Shown here piece after piece: positions 12,170 through 25,905 of a DNA stretch of 64,000 bases. The DNA comes from Aptenodytes patagonicus (taxonomy: Eukaryota; Chordata; Aves; Sphenisciformes; Spheniscidae). The stretch spans positions 24,745,746 to 24,809,745 of the forward strand of contig NC_134951.1 in NCBI RefSeq assembly GCF_965638725.1, in the 5' to 3' direction. Made by a program: the position numbers and the translations under genes. The notes under the pieces were generated by a model. It did no database searches. It had not been told where the DNA came from and was given only the letters and a program-made list of their open reading frames with translations. Within the stretch, counting starts at the first letter, position 1. Every line of letters starts with the position of its first letter.

Positions 12170-15100
12170 GTAAACACTTTTAAAAGCATTGCTCACCTGC
12201 TATGCTACAGGGTATAAGTGGTGAAATTTTAAACATTCAAATCTGTTTAAGGAGCCGTGAAGCTTTGGATACGCCACAAATCCTTTCACCATTCAGGAAG
12301 CTTTTCATGAAATATAGTTTCAGTTCTGTTAAATCCCACTCCCTGCAGTTTGAAATTCTGCCGTGACATTCTCTGCTGATGTCTCATTAGACCTAGGTTT
12401 GCTTCCATTTTCCCCCAGGTTTCCATAAGGTGCTTGGAACTCATGGAGTATTCGGGGCAAGAGTTTGCTTAAAAATGAGATCTGAGGAAAGGCAGCAAAG
12501 AAGTGGGTGCCTATAGGAATTGCCTGTTAATTCCAGAAGAAGGTTTAATTAAGAGACTGCCTCTACATAGTTAGATGTTATTTGCACCTTGTGATGATTT
12601 CATAGTGTATTTCTTCAGAGTTTTGCTTCTCAGTGGACTACAAAAATTTGCTTTGTGTAAGGACATTTTCTAATGAATAATCATACAAAAGTCAGCTTTT
12701 CTGGAAGGAGAGAAGAGTGTTAAGGATTCAAGCTCATATTTGTGACCACATTTCCCAGAAAGTGTTAAGCCCTTTTTCTGTCAAAATTGCAGCCTCCACC
12801 AAAAGAATGTCTCAGTGGTCTGAAGTTCAGAGGTGATGAAACGTTAGGAATTAAGCCTCTCCTTCAACCTACAATACAGTTACACTGAGTTGCATGATGT
12901 TTACAGCCATGAAGTTCTTTCAAACAGGAGTGGTGATGAGCTCACAGCCTCCTTCTGTGTGTGCTTTGTTGCTGCTTTTTTGTTTCATTGATGATCGTGT
13001 TGTCTCCCAACAATCGTCTATTTGGTACAATTGATTCTGTGAGTCATTGTCATGGGTTTACAGGGAAACAGCTAACATCCCGATTTCCTCTGTCTTTATC
13101 TGTGCTTTCTGGGTGATTTGTTTCGTCCAAGTAGATGCTTGGATCATATATTTTCCTACTTTGTTTTTCTTTAAGGCTTGTTTTGTTGATAGTTTGAATG
13201 GTATGATGAGGGAAAGATTTTGGAAGAGTGATTTGGATAGGTGCTTGAAATGGACTTCTGTTAGCTTCACTGGGGGGCAGGGTAGCCTCTGGGACACCTG
13301 GTTACTGTCCTACAGACTTCGATGATGAATCTCTGATTCTCACCAAGAAATACATAGCAACAGTAAGAGATCACAGCCAGATTGTTCCTGTGTGAGGTTG
13401 GTTACATACAGCCAGACCTCTGTAAATACCTTTGGCAATTTTGACCTAGTTCTGTCACAAAGCTCTTCCTAGATCAGGTGGTATGGCTGCAGCTTGGGCT
13501 ATGCTGTGCTGTTTTGGCACAGGAGAACAAAACCAGAGTTGGACAAGCTTTGAGGATTAAAGAATGTATAAAGCTTACTCTATCAAAATACAGTATAGCA
13601 TAATGGATCGCAGTATTGAAAACAGAAGTTCAGAGAGATAAAATAACAAATATTCTATCAATATCTCTCAGACAGAGTAGTTTCATTTTTCAGCTGTTAC
13701 TACAAGTTTTCCTACAAAAGCATCACAGGAGGTTTCTTTTCATTTCCAGAGCGCTTTGTAAACTAACCTGTCCATTGTATTCAGAGCTAATATTATTATA
13801 GATCCACTGACTTTTATAGCTATAATTAAAGTACAGGTAATGATTGCTGCAGCAAACAACACATAAGAAATGGTGCAACTGGAAATGGTGCGTATGGGTT
13901 GAATAATTTTTTCTCGACACAGATAATTTTATTCAAGAATTTGTTTATTTTTTGTATGACTGCCTGAGGGTCATCTTTTTTATTCCACACAAATATCCAT
14001 ACCATAGCATGTAATCTTCCTCATAGAATTGTGAACAAATGATTTTCTGTTGCCTCTTTACTGGTCCTAAGACATATGCAAGTACTGATCTTGTTTTCAT
14101 CATCTCACCAGACTAAACAGCTCACTAATGTTTTCGCTATTGCTGCCTGCTGAGTTACCTGACTTGTTTTGATAACTTCACTTTGGGAAATGTAAACCCA
14201 GGATCTGCTATGATGTGCATACCATGTTCATTGACAATATTGTTTCAATATTATACATGAGGCAATTTAGACTCTGTCCATAGGGAATATTTTAACAGTA
14301 TCAGCAGCTGAATACATCTGAGCTACCTCTTCCTTACTGTGCAGAGCAGAAGCTTTGCTGTATGAGGGAAAACAGCAGCAAGGAAATGTTTGTTCTCCCT
14401 CTGTGCCCTGTCTTCTTGAGAATTAGCAGTAATGATTTGACTCAAGATTTTTTGCATAATATTCATCTTTGCTCTATCAACAGGAATCCAGGTGTTGCAC
14501 AAGGCTCAACTGTTATTCTTCCTTCTTTGCTGAACTCCTTTATATCTCCATATAATTCAAATTACAGCTGCGTTTGTTCACTGCTTTCTAGTATCTTGCA
14601 TACATATTATATGCTCTGTGTCATATACGTTACCTATAAAGGCACCTGACTAGTTTTTAAGGCCATATCTGTGCAAGCCTATGAGCATATTCAAGACCAT
14701 TTTGTAAACTTTGTCCTTGTGAGGCACTCCCTGCTTCATAGGTACCTCATATTTAACTGTGCATTTGCGAAGTGCAAAGTACATTATACTTGAAAACAAT
14801 CTCATTCCATGCCTCCTTGCTTTTCTAAGATTCTTATTTAAGTGTTTTTTTAAACAACTATTAGTAAATGAGCAGGTTTGGCATCCTATATATTGGGTTT
14901 CGATGGTGTTCACTTTTTCTGCTTTTTTCCCCTCTGATATGGATAAGACTCTCAATTACTTGTTTTAATGATATGTTAGTGTAATAGAATGTTTTAGGAA
15001 ATGTCTTTTATTGGCACAGAGCCCCAAACTGGCACAATGCCTCAAGCTCCTTGGCAAGGGACATGTGAGAAACACATCAATTGCTGTTATATATTAATTA

Positions 15101-18100
15101 CATACTCTGATACTCTTTCAGTGAAGACAACATTTGTCCTTAGTCTCGATCCTAGATCTGACAGTTGTATTGCTGTCGGGTATAGACCTTGATCCCATAG
15201 TGGTCGCTGTGCCTGTAGACCCTTACTCTCTGTAAAGGCAGTATGCGTTTGCTTAAAAACAACAAAAAATGCCAGAGTATTTAACGGAATAAAGTCACCA
15301 ATTTAATGGCATTCCATCCTGGTTTGTTTTGTCTTGTTTTTAAAACTTGGCTAATTTACACCAGTTACTCTGAAATGTTCAGCTGAATAAACAAAACAAA
15401 TTAAAATCCCTATCCATGAGTGTATGTTGCCCGAGTACTGTAACTTCCTTAAAGTAGTAAAAGTCATTTGTTTTACCTCGTGGACAATGATGCCCATTAT
15501 GCATCTCTCATGAAGCTTCAGAAATCGTGGTTCAGTTCTTGGCACAGCTGTTTGGTGCGAGCGAGCACCCCCTCAAAAGAAAGACTCCAGCTATGCCCTG
15601 CGCTGCTGAAACAATAGTGAGCTATGTCGGGCTGGGCAGGCAGGCTGTGGCATCCAGAATGTCTTCTGCAGCTCTCGTGTTGCTATAGAGTTTGAATGAG
15701 AGAGCCTGAGGGGAAAAAAACTGGGCTCTGAATACAGAGGAATGTAGGTATGAAAACTAAAGAGAAAAGTAAAATGGCGTTCAAGTTTTTTGATAACAAA
15801 GGGAATAAGACATTTTTGTCCCTTTGTATCTGTATTTCTTGTTATGAGAAGAAAAAAAAAAATTGAAGAAAAAAGCCAGCTATTGGTTTTCAGATAGGCG
15901 TGTAATTGAAACAGATGTCAAAGCTATCCTCTATACAAAACCGCACGTAAAAGAATGTACAGGTTTAGGGTATGTTCCTGCTCCATGTTAGAAGACCCTT
16001 TGAATGAAAAGAATAGTTCTTTTTACATGCTTCTTGTGGTGTTGACTGTATTACCGTTTACTTTAAATGTGTCTATGTGTTCAGCAGACAGCTGTAGGAA
16101 AGGCAGGACAGACTAAGTGGGAGTATAATGAGTTGGCTGGTAAAAATGGAATGTGACAAAAATGCATGTGCAAGTTGTTTACAGTGGCACCAACAGAATT
16201 GTCAGCTGCGGTCAGACCACTCCACAGAAAATTCATTTCTTAGGATCTGCTTCATTTTTCTTCTAATTTCAAACAGTGCAAGTTGCCGGTCAGGTTCACT
16301 TCAGCGGCCTTGGATCTGTCCCTGAGAAGTTTTAAAAGTCAGTTGGTCGTCAGTGTAGGGATGTATGAGTCTGTAACAGAAGTCACTCTTCTAAAATCCT
16401 TTTTGCAATGAAACATGCATGATGAGAATATCAGGAAATTTAGTCGTAAGAGCTGTTTTAGGCTTTGAAAGATGTTGTTCATGGATTAATTCTTCTGTTG
16501 AAGAAATCATATGATTTTCAAATTGTGTATATCATTTGGTAAAGAATGAATGGAGGTTACTTGAGGAAATACAATATAAATGAATATAAATGTGCCTGCC
16601 AGAGGTGCTTACCTTTCATTCTGCAGTGTTGTTATTCGACGAGTCAAAAGATAATACAGTAACACTCAAAAACTGAACCACTGCCTAATAGCTGAAGAGA
16701 AACTTCTCTGTTCATCTACTAAAAACTGAACATTTGAAGAATAGTGTTAACAAATGAAAAGAAGAAAAAAAAAATCATTCCCCTTATTTTTAAACAGCCG
16801 GTTTCTCAGTGGAAAGTACTAATTTATGGAGTAATAAAATATGAAAAGAAAATTAAGTGCCTACTAAGTATAATATCAAAAGTTACACTTTGTGAAAGCT
16901 TAAACTTCTGGTTTTTATCTCTGATCTTAGCCTGTTTGTTGAATTTAGATGGAGAATTTGAACAATATGTCTATAACCCTCATATATTCAAAACATAACT
17001 GTCTTAGGCTGAGAGCTTATCCTGAGAAACATGTAATTTAGATTTTGATGCAAAATGACCAAAATGTAACTCTTAATTGTAATGCATGGAAAATTTAAGT
17101 ATACATTTACAAGGAGGAAGGGGGTACTTCTGCATTTTATCTGCAAATATAATTAAGAGTATATAATATGTAGTGTGAATATTAGAGCAGATATTTACTT
17201 CCATATCCCTCAGAGAGACATTTGTATCCAAGGAACAGTTTGTCATTTATTTAGCCAAGGAAGTTTTATGTTTATCAGAACAGCTCTCTCTATTTGATAA
17301 TAGCTGCCACAACATTAAAAGGCTGTGGTTAACTTCAGAGACAGTGTACTTACAAGTCAAAACTGGAAAAAAAAACCCCTACTTTTTGTTAATGATTAAA
17401 GAACTTTGCTACAGCTTTATCTTGCACGTTAACAGGGGCATATAGAGAGGTTTCAGCCCTCCTGGAGCCATGCAGAAGTTGTAACTGTGAAGGCACTAGA
17501 TCAAGGAAAAAGGTCTATCCTCAAAGTCTTTTATTACTTATCTTCAGAAGGAGGATTTTGGCATTTCTAATGAGAAGCATCAATATTTTGAAGGACAGGA
17601 AAACAAAATAGCTAATACTTGTGAAATTCAGAAGTGTCTATGAGTCGAAAAGCAAGCCACAGTGTTAAGGCTCACATTGTTATGTACGTAGTTGAGCAAA
17701 TAATTGTGTATTTATATTCATAAACACTCCACTTTCTAAAGATTACTTTTTCCTTGATTCTGTTATCCTTGTTCTGAAAAGACCCCCTAACAGAACAGAA
17801 GAAAAATATTTTTTGTTTTTTAAAGAGGAGTTCTGCTGTAGATAAAAGTAACGTTAGGAAAAAATCTGCCCACTCCCAGGAACCTCATCTGTGGTAGTTT
17901 TCCCAAAGGAGTATCACTAAAGAAATACAAAATCCTTTTAAGTCTGAGCTGTTACGGGCTTGCCAGCCCCTACCATGCAATATTTTAAATAAATACAATG
18001 TCTAAGTTACTGTGAAGTTACTCTGTCGTTAGGTAGAACTTTGGCTCAAGAGCTGAGAATCCTTCCATACTAATGGTGATGTATTTTCAAAAAAAAGTAA

Positions 18101-18279
18101 CAGGAAAATTAGCACATCATATGCAGCAGTCAGAACATATCCTGAGCAAAGCAGAGGAAGCTAGCTTTGTCCTTGACATGGAGGACAAAAATACAGTGCC
18201 TACACTGAAGAGCTGATATGGAAGGTTGAATGATGTTGTTCAGTTGCATCTCCCCACAGAGTCCTTGTTTTTCTTACAG
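12170..18279 (+). other. ARHGEF10: ARHGEF10 intron, 6.1 kb
   Basis: The intron runs from GTAAAC to TTTTTCTTACAG. The exons on either side encode adjacent propeller segments, so no extra exon is expected. The sequence is AT-rich, with short A or T runs. I recognise no transposable element, RNA gene or conserved coding block in it. Confidence 0.8.
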
Positions 18280-18454
18280 AGCCATTTTGAAGCCCATCAA
18301 GAGGAAGGGATGGTAATCTCTCACATGGCTGTTGCTGGAGTGGGGATCTGGATTGCCTTCACATCTGGATCTACGCTTCGCCTGTTCCACACTGAGACAC
18401 TGAAACACCTCCAGGATATTAATATTGCCACACCTGTTCACAATATGTTGCCAG
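18280..18454 (+). CDS. ARHGEF10: ARHGEF10 coding exon (propeller region)
   Basis: The 175-base exon starts in phase 0 after TTCTTACAG and ends CCAG|GTAGCT in phase 1. It encodes 58 residues including [19 protein letters not shown], then [20 protein letters not shown] and [12 protein letters not shown]. This is one of the best conserved parts of the ARHGEF10 C terminus and is nearly identical to the human protein as I remember it. The [16 protein letters not shown] pattern is a typical WD40-like blade. The exon is the strongest single identifier of the gene in this window. Confidence 0.96.
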
Positions 18455-21400
18455 GTAGCTGAGTCACGCTGTGCGATAACATTTTTGTTTTGTCTTTATC
18501 ACTGTCGTTCTCCAGAGCGTTGTAGATTAGGCCAGAATCAGAAGGTCCATCTCGGACTTTGAGTCTGATAACTGTCTCGTGACTATTTGCTTTAGTAAAT
18601 CACAGTCTGTCGCCTGCCCAGAAGAACAATGTGTGCAGCGAGCTGGTTGAGTAGCAGCTCTCCTCCTCAGAGGCTATAAATGTAATTATATAGATAAGCA
18701 GGTGGATTCTTCTGTTCAGTTTTTTTTTTTTTTTTTTTTTTGTGACTGTGAAGCAGTAGGACAATGCAGTCTGCCATGGAAATGTGTTTGCTTTGCAGAG
18801 TTTAGCATTTGCTTCTGGAACTTAGTATAAAAGTACATGATGGAGTCAATTTGCCTAGGATCCAGACCAAAAAACCACTGGCTTAATTTTAGTTACATCA
18901 GTAGTCCCAGTGAACTCAGCTGAACAACTCACATGCTGCCATTTCAGAGTGTGCTCAGTGTTTTGCTGATTGGAGCTTTAATTTGTTGAATTAAAAGGTT
19001 AGTCTTATAAGTAAAGATGGAACCTGTGGTTGTTAGGATAAAGTTTAACAGATCTTGAAGTGTTTTAAGACAGAAGCTGTTCAATCATCCCCAAATCATC
19101 AGTGTCACAGACAGTTGAACTGGCCTGTATCAGTTTTGCAAGTGAGTGGCTAGGACCTCAGGTTCAGCAAGCACATCATGTGGGAGCTGTGGCAGTGCTA
19201 GGAGAAGAGACAGACAGAAAAGTGATACTGGCATAGCTGAGCACGAGGTGTCCATGAGAAGACAACCGTTCTTTCTGTCTCTCCCTGTTTATAGACTGCA
19301 GTAGACCCAGCTTCTGCGGTTTTTATAGGCAGTGTGTGCGCCAGCTTTATTGCTTTGTTTCTAGCAGAAGCCAGTTCTTCCTGCACTGAGATTGTATTCT
19401 TACAAAGGTTAGGTATAAATCTTGCATCAAAAACATTTCACTTCTTCGGTCCCTGTCTTCTTATCATGTTTTCTTTCAGATGACGTTAGCTTTGCTGTAA
19501 AGCTCTATTTTAAATTGTGTCCATTTATATCATGTTCTAGACAGGGTGTTTTTACATGTGGTGTTTGACTGTAGCTCCAACACTGAACAGCAGCAAATTG
19601 CCTGCCTTTAAATAGGTCATTTGGTTGAATTCATCACAATTATGCAAAGACATCAAGATCAGTCGTAAAAAGATTAACTTTTAATATGCTCTGCTGTTTA
19701 TAGCAGGGGGAAAAAAGGGAAGTAGGGCCTCCCTTATATGTATTTTCTGCATATAAAAATCTTCAAAAATTTAGCTTTCGTGTTCATTGCCATGGTAATA
19801 AAACTGCTGATGTAACATACCATTTTTTTTTTAAAAGAGTTTTAGCTAATTATATCTCCTCAGTGTCATTCTTACCCATTTTAGTTCCTTTTTTTTTTTC
19901 TTGGTGTCTTCACAAAAAGCACGCCAGTGAATGAAATGGAAATTTATTTCAGGAGTAGAACATTATTACAGCAAATGTTCCAAGGGAGAATCTATTCTAA
20001 AAATGAAATTAATTTCAGTTATTTAGCAGCAGCTCTTGGGCCTGTTTATATGATCCCAATAATGCTGCCACAACAAAGGCTAAAAGACAGAGGAGTAGGA
20101 GGTTTACATAATAAAGCAGCAATAAGGACCTTTTGGAACTAAAAGCAGCCAAAGAATAAATCAAGCTCTGTGTAGTATATACTGAGATTAAAAAAGAAAA
20201 AAACAAAGTGAAACAGAAAAGGAGTGAAATAGCTGCATATTTACAAAATATGTATTTGCCTTTACTGAGGATTTTAGGACTTTTAGTTTTAAAGGAAACA
20301 GCCCTGTTAGTTTTCTGAAATCCAATAGAAGTTCCTTAATATGCAAAAGTAACAGATAAGTAAAAATTCAACTTGTATTGAAATGAAAGAGAAGAAATTG
20401 GTGTAAAAATATTTCTAAGAGTCTTGAGAGATTAAAAAGGCAGGATCTCGATATAACTTCAAAGAAGCTGGACTTCTTTTGCCAAGATTTTAGTAGGAAC
20501 AACAATATATAATATTGGCCCGATAGGCTACCTGGAGATGTCATCTGTGTCTTCATTTAAAGTAATGTAGATGAGAGGAACATCACTCCATGCCATTAAT
20601 GAAATTATTTTGTTGTTATACAGTAGAAGTGAAAGAAAAATTTACTGTCACTGTCAGGAATGGTTACCGTGAGTTACAGTGCTGTATTTAAAGGATAGCT
20701 GTAGTAACTGATTAAGATAGAGGAGTAGGGGGTTTTCATAACCTTAGTAACCAGTTCTCATAGCATTAGATTTTCCCAATTTTGTTCTTAGGAGAAGATG
20801 GCTTTAAATATCACTGCCTACTCTCCTTGTTGTAAAGGATGTGCCTCCTTTGCTTTGAGGAAGACAACCCTGCAGCACAGTGGGCCGGACAGGATCACAG
20901 AGGAATGAAGTGTAAGGGAAATGTCACAGGAGGCGATTGTCCTTACGATTCGGCAAAGTTCAGTAACGTGAAAAAGCAGACTGTGTCTGGCAGAATCTTT
21001 TCCCTGCTGGATGTAACATTTTAAATCTGTGGCTGTCTACTTACGAAGAATGGAGCTGGGAGGGCTCTTGCTTTCTGGAGTTGTGGGAAGTTTGTGTGTA
21101 GGAATGCAGGACTGGAAATTAAACTAGGGTCACAGAGGCAACCGTGGGATAGACATTTAGTTCAGAGTGGTCCACAGTACCTTTGTTTCATATATCATCA
21201 AAAATACTTCCTAATAATATATAACAAGCTTGTGTTCTATAACAAAACGCCGAAAAAGCACAAATGCATATGAGAAAGGAAAAGAATGGTTGAGGGGAAG
21301 AGCATCATTATTGCTATAGGTCCAGGTAACTATTTATTTCACTATCTAGTAAACCACAGTACAGCTGGATTGCTTTTAAGTGGCCCAACCACAGCTCTGT

Positions 21401-23314
21401 TAGCTCAACAGAGGGCATACTGAGCAGCAGAAAAAATATCTATTAAGATTTGAAGACAAATATACACACTTCACTAGTTCAATGTACTTAATTTGTAGAG
21501 CAAGTTTATGCTTAGCGTTTGTGAGCTGTATTTGAAATCTCAGCAAAAGCAGCTTTTCACCAGCCTTTATCACAGCTCACACAAAAAAAATACTGTACAT
21601 GAGTAGACAGTCCACTTGTTTTTTCATAGTCACATTGAATGTTTCATTATTCAAGAACATCCTTAAACATGTTTTTCCTTTCAGCTGTAAAAGAGTTTGT
21701 CCTTTTAAAGAGGTTTTTGTGACCTTGATACATGTAATTTCATTGCTCATGTGGACGATGACACGTTACCTGTTTAACAAAGAGGTGATTTCTGCTTAAG
21801 TTGCTGTATTCTGTTTATATCCATATATCCTCTAATGGCATGTGTGTTTCCTGGAAACAGATGAGAAAAGCAAAGTAAAAAAATGGATCATTTCCTCTCT
21901 GCGGAAAACAAACTATACTTTGACGCTTACAGCTTTCTTTTGTTGCCACCCCACCAGGTTCCAGACCATAAAATGCAGTTGTTTTATGATTTTACTGCTG
22001 GGAAACAATAAAAAGATTGGGGAAAATTTTAGGTCAGCCCAATAGATCTGTACAGTGGGCTTATTTTTTATATAGTAAGAGCAGCATGTGTAAGAGGATA
22101 TGCACCAGTACGCCCTTGCACCTACCCAGGGTTGACTTCAGAAGATCTGTGTGGGAACACCTGAGGATTTAACTGGGTCTGGTGGTTGTTGTAACTGAGA
22201 CCTGAGAAAGGGGAACATAGAGCAGAACATAGGCAATAAAAACATTTGTCCATGCATAAGCTTAATTGCTGGCTTCAGTTCTTCGTGAAGTCAAGATCTT
22301 GGTCAGGTTATTTTACAGGTTTTAACAGTTCTGTCATTGCATTGGGACAGTGTGATCTAAAAGTTGTCATTTAAAAAGATAAGAGCATTTGATTGTTTTT
22401 GGCATTTATGTTTGTCATTTTCACTTCTTGTTAATTTCTATGCTTACTGCATAACATTCTGGAGAATTGGTTTTACCTTTTTTTTCTCTGAATTTGAAAT
22501 ATATCAAAATAAAAAGTAACAAAATAACAAAGAAAAGTATTATTTCAAACCGTGGCTAGCAGATAACAAATTAATATTTTAAGTTAATAATTGAATAGGT
22601 TTTTTACTTATATATAATATTTTTTGAGTTGTTATGTGCTATCTCAAAGTGTATTTTCAGATGCAGACGTTTCCTGCTTTTCCAAGATTTCAAAGCAAGC
22701 GGTTTTCCTTTTGACCTCACTATATATGGATGGTTCATGCTTAAGGTTGTGCTCAGTGTTTAAGATTCTAAGTTGCTGGCTGATAATTTGCTGTTTTCAC
22801 CTATGGAAATAGTAATGCATATTACCAGTTTTCACTGGTAAAAATTACCGGTTAGAAGTTGCTTCAAGGTGAAATCATGCATAGTAGTTTACATTTTAAA
22901 TGCTTAGAAAGGCATTAAAGATCTATTGTTTAAAAATGTGAGCATCTTGCTTCTGCAAGGGGTTTGAGAGGGAAAAAGTACAATTGGAGTTTTTGATAAC
23001 TTTAAAAGTTTAAAAATTGTACTTATGTATTTATGTTTGTACTTTGCAAAATGAGCTTTAAGTGAAATGGAATGAGGTTAAACTAACCTGCAGTTAGTTA
23101 CCTTGCACTTGCTGTGGCACCAGTTGTGGGAGAGGACTCGCATGTCATACATAACCTGAGCAAGCCTGAGCTCTAAATCACAGAATTCAAATACTGATTT
23201 TCGAAAACTCCAATACACAGAGGTGTTCGGGCATCACTGTTTGAACTTCTTTTGTGCTGAAGGAGCGCCTTTGTGTGCTTTGTTTTGGAAACTAAATTAA
23301 TCCCATTAATATCT

Positions 23315-23410
23315 CAAAAAAACCAAAACAAAACAAAAAAAAACCACACAAAAAATCCCCCCACCAAAACCAAACCAACCAAACAAAAAACCCCATCAAA
23401 AAAGCAAACT
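23315..23410. repeat. A/C-only low-complexity tract
   Basis: For about 95 bases the + strand is nearly all A and C, with units resembling CAAAA, CCAAA and a C7 run, and almost no G. It is probably a decayed simple repeat. It is not attached to a recognisable retroelement. Confidence 0.75.
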
Positions 23411-24340
23411 CCAAGCTTCAAAAGGTTTGTAATTTATCAATAGGCATAGACCACCCATGCTTATCTAGCTGAGGAGGGATGACGCAGTCCTACCAGCATA
23501 AACACCTACAGTTTATGGAAAACAACATCGGTGTCTCTGAAGGTCTGCCTGAGTAGACGGAGCCTCTTCAACTTACTCGTTCTTGTTACACCTGCCGAGG
23601 GTGACCTAATCATCGTGCCTTTAGGGTATTTTAGAATGTGGTTTTGGGTAGACAGAGCTGGGATTCCAGATCTGTCCCTGCAGCCTACGTGTGCCTTTTA
23701 CAACACACCATTGCTGGGTTAATACTTTGGTTTTTTAATGTTCTGTGAGGAAAGACTTGAACTGTGGTCCACCTCCTGCTTTCCAGCTGAGTGCTTTGGG
23801 CTACAGTCAAGCTGCTCCTTCCCTGCTTTCCCAGTGGGTCTGTGATTCATACATCCTTGGATGTAAATTGGCTCAGCTTCAAGGGACGAGATGGAAAATG
23901 CATTCATTTGTGATACACCATAATTAAGGTCCTTTTCCAAAGTGTGGAACATGCAGGTTCATCCAAGTTATACCAGATGAGGAATCCAAATTCCCTACTT
24001 ACTGATGAAGTGATTAACAACTTGAGAGCTATGATGAAGATAGGAATGACTGCTGTCTTGCATGTAAGGTTAATCATAAATCCAAGGACATGTAGGTTTT
24101 GAACCTGGGAGATTCCAGCAGTTTAAATGCTCCTCCACATAAACTTGGGCCATGGCAGAAGTTTGGGCAGGCAGTAGTTTCCATTTCTGAAACTTGGCAA
24201 GGCCATTTTGAAAATCCATCTAAACTGAATCAAACATATTTAGTAAGCATTGCAAGCAAAAACTACTTTGTTTTTACTGCTATGTTTAAATACTGCTATT
24301 TACTGAAAAATAGCAGTCCCATAAATAATATGTGGTAGAA

Positions 24341-24389
24341 AATCATAGAATCATAGAATAATTTTGATTGGAAGTTACTCTGGAGGTCA
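24341..24389 (-). mobile_element. Older CR1, 3'-end piece, split by an insertion
   Basis: The first bases, AATCATAGAATCATAGAATA, are the reverse complement of the CR1 3' terminal repeat. They are followed by reverse-strand CR1 3'UTR sequence ending GGAGGTCA. The next part of the same element resumes at 25475 (ATCTTGTCC... GAAGCAGGCCTGATCAGACC), after the + strand CR1. The two parts are therefore one older - strand copy interrupted by the younger one. Confidence 0.85.
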
Positions 24390-25474
24390 GGAGGTCAGAT
24401 TGGAGGTTACTCTGCGCTGGGTCAAAAACTGGCTGGACGGGCCCAGAGAGTTGTGGTGAATGGAGTTCAATCCAGTTGGCGGCCGGTCACGAGCGGTGTT
24501 CCCCAGGGCTCAGTACTGGGGCCGGTCTTGTTTAATATCTTTATCGATGATCTGGATGAGGGGATCGAGTGCACCCTCAGTAAGTTTGCAGACGACACCA
24601 AGTTGGGCGGGAGTGTTGATCTGCTCAAGGGTAGGAAGGCTCTGCAGAGGGACCTGGACAGGCTGGATCGATGGGCCGAGGCCAACTGTATGAGATTCAA
24701 CAAGGACAAGTGCCGGGTCCTGCACTTCGGCCACAACAACCCCATGCAGCGCTACAGGCTTGGGGAAGAGTGGCTGGAAAGCTGCCCAGCAGAGAAGGAC
24801 CTGGGGGTGTTGGTTGACAGCCGGCTGAACATGAGCCGGCAGTGTGCCCAGGCGGCCAAGAAGGCCAATGGCATCCTGGCCTGTATCAGAAATAGTGTGG
24901 CCAGCAGGAGTAGGGAAGTGATCGTGCCCCTGTACTCGGCACTGGTGAGGCCGCACCTCGAATACTGTGTTCAGTTTTGGGCCCCTCACTACAAGAAGGA
25001 CGTTGAGGTGCTGGAGCGTGTCCAGAGAAGGGCAACGAAGCTGGTGAGGGGTCTGGAGAACAAGTCTTATGAGGAGCGGCTGAGGGAACTGGGACTGTTT
25101 AGCCTGGAGAAAAGGAGGCTGAGGGGAGACCTCATCGCTCTCTACAACTACCTGAAAGGAGGTTGTAGCGAGGTGGGTGTCGGTCTCTTCTCCGAAGTAA
25201 CAAGTGATAGGACGAGAGGAAATGGCCTCAAGTTGCGCCAGGGGAGGTTTAGATTGGATGTAAGGAAAAATTTCTTTACTGAAAGAGTGGTGAAACATTG
25301 GAAGAGGCTGCCCAGGGAAGTGGTTGAGTCCCCATCCCTGGAGGTATTTAAAAGACGTGTAGATGAGGCGCTTAGGGACATGGTTTAGTGGGCATGGTGG
25401 TGTTGGGTTGACGGTTGGACTCGATGATCTTAGAGGTCTTTTCCAACCTCAATGATTCTATGATTCTATGATTC
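24390..25474 (+). mobile_element. Younger CR1 LINE, 3' ~1.1 kb with long open RT frame
   Basis: This is the C-terminal part of the CR1 ORF2 reverse transcriptase plus its 3'UTR. The frame is open for 311 codons (24453-25388). It carries the RT motif [20 protein letters not shown], the catalytic FADDTKL motif, then [27 protein letters not shown] and the ...[10 protein letters not shown]...RKNFF... tail. The GTG at 24453 is not a true start. CR1 coding sequence (RWVKNWLDG) continues upstream in another frame, so the copy has a small frameshift near 24440 and is 5'-truncated at about 24390-24405. After the TAG stop there is a short 3'UTR and the ATTCTATG tandem terminus ending at 25474. Low decay and insertion into an older CR1 mark it as relatively young. 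It is not autonomous, because the endonuclease and most of the RT are missing. Confidence 0.95.
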
Positions 25475-25905
25475 ATCTTGTCCATTATTCTTGAAGCAGG
25501 CCTGATCAGACCTGGTTGTTCAAGGACTTGTCCAACCAAATTTTTAATATCTTTGGATAGGGTAGAGATTCCACAAACCCTCTGAGCAACCCGTTGCAGT
25601 GTTTGACCACCCTTATGATGAAGCAGCTTTTCTCTACTTATAATCCAAATTTCCCATGTTCCAGATTTGATCTGTTGTGTCTTACTCTATCACTGTGCAC
25701 ATCTGAATAGAGTCTGACTCTGTCTTCTGTGCACCCTCCCGTCAGACAGGAGCAGACAGCACTTCTAACCTCTCTTTGTACACTGTGTGCTCCAGTCTCC
25801 TGATCATCTTGGTCACCTTCCATTGGACTTGTTCCAATATGCCAATGCCATTCTTGTACGGGGGGACCCAAACTCCAACAGGGGGACACAGCACTTCTGA
25901 TACAG
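25475..25905 (-). mobile_element. Older CR1, remainder of the split copy
   Basis: Read on the - strand, this segment gives the end of the CR1 ORF and its 3'UTR. It carries a VRHNRSNLEHGKFGL-like tail, followed toward lower coordinates by a section matching GGAATCTCTACCC, then the CR1 3'UTR with CCTGATCAGG-type sequence. It is strongly diverged, with stops and frameshifts. Its true 3' end is the separate piece at 24341-24389. The upper border is approximate. Confidence 0.88.

Noticed and set aside
24510..25298. 262-codon - strand frame
   Set aside because: It is the antisense shadow of the CR1 reverse transcriptase frame.
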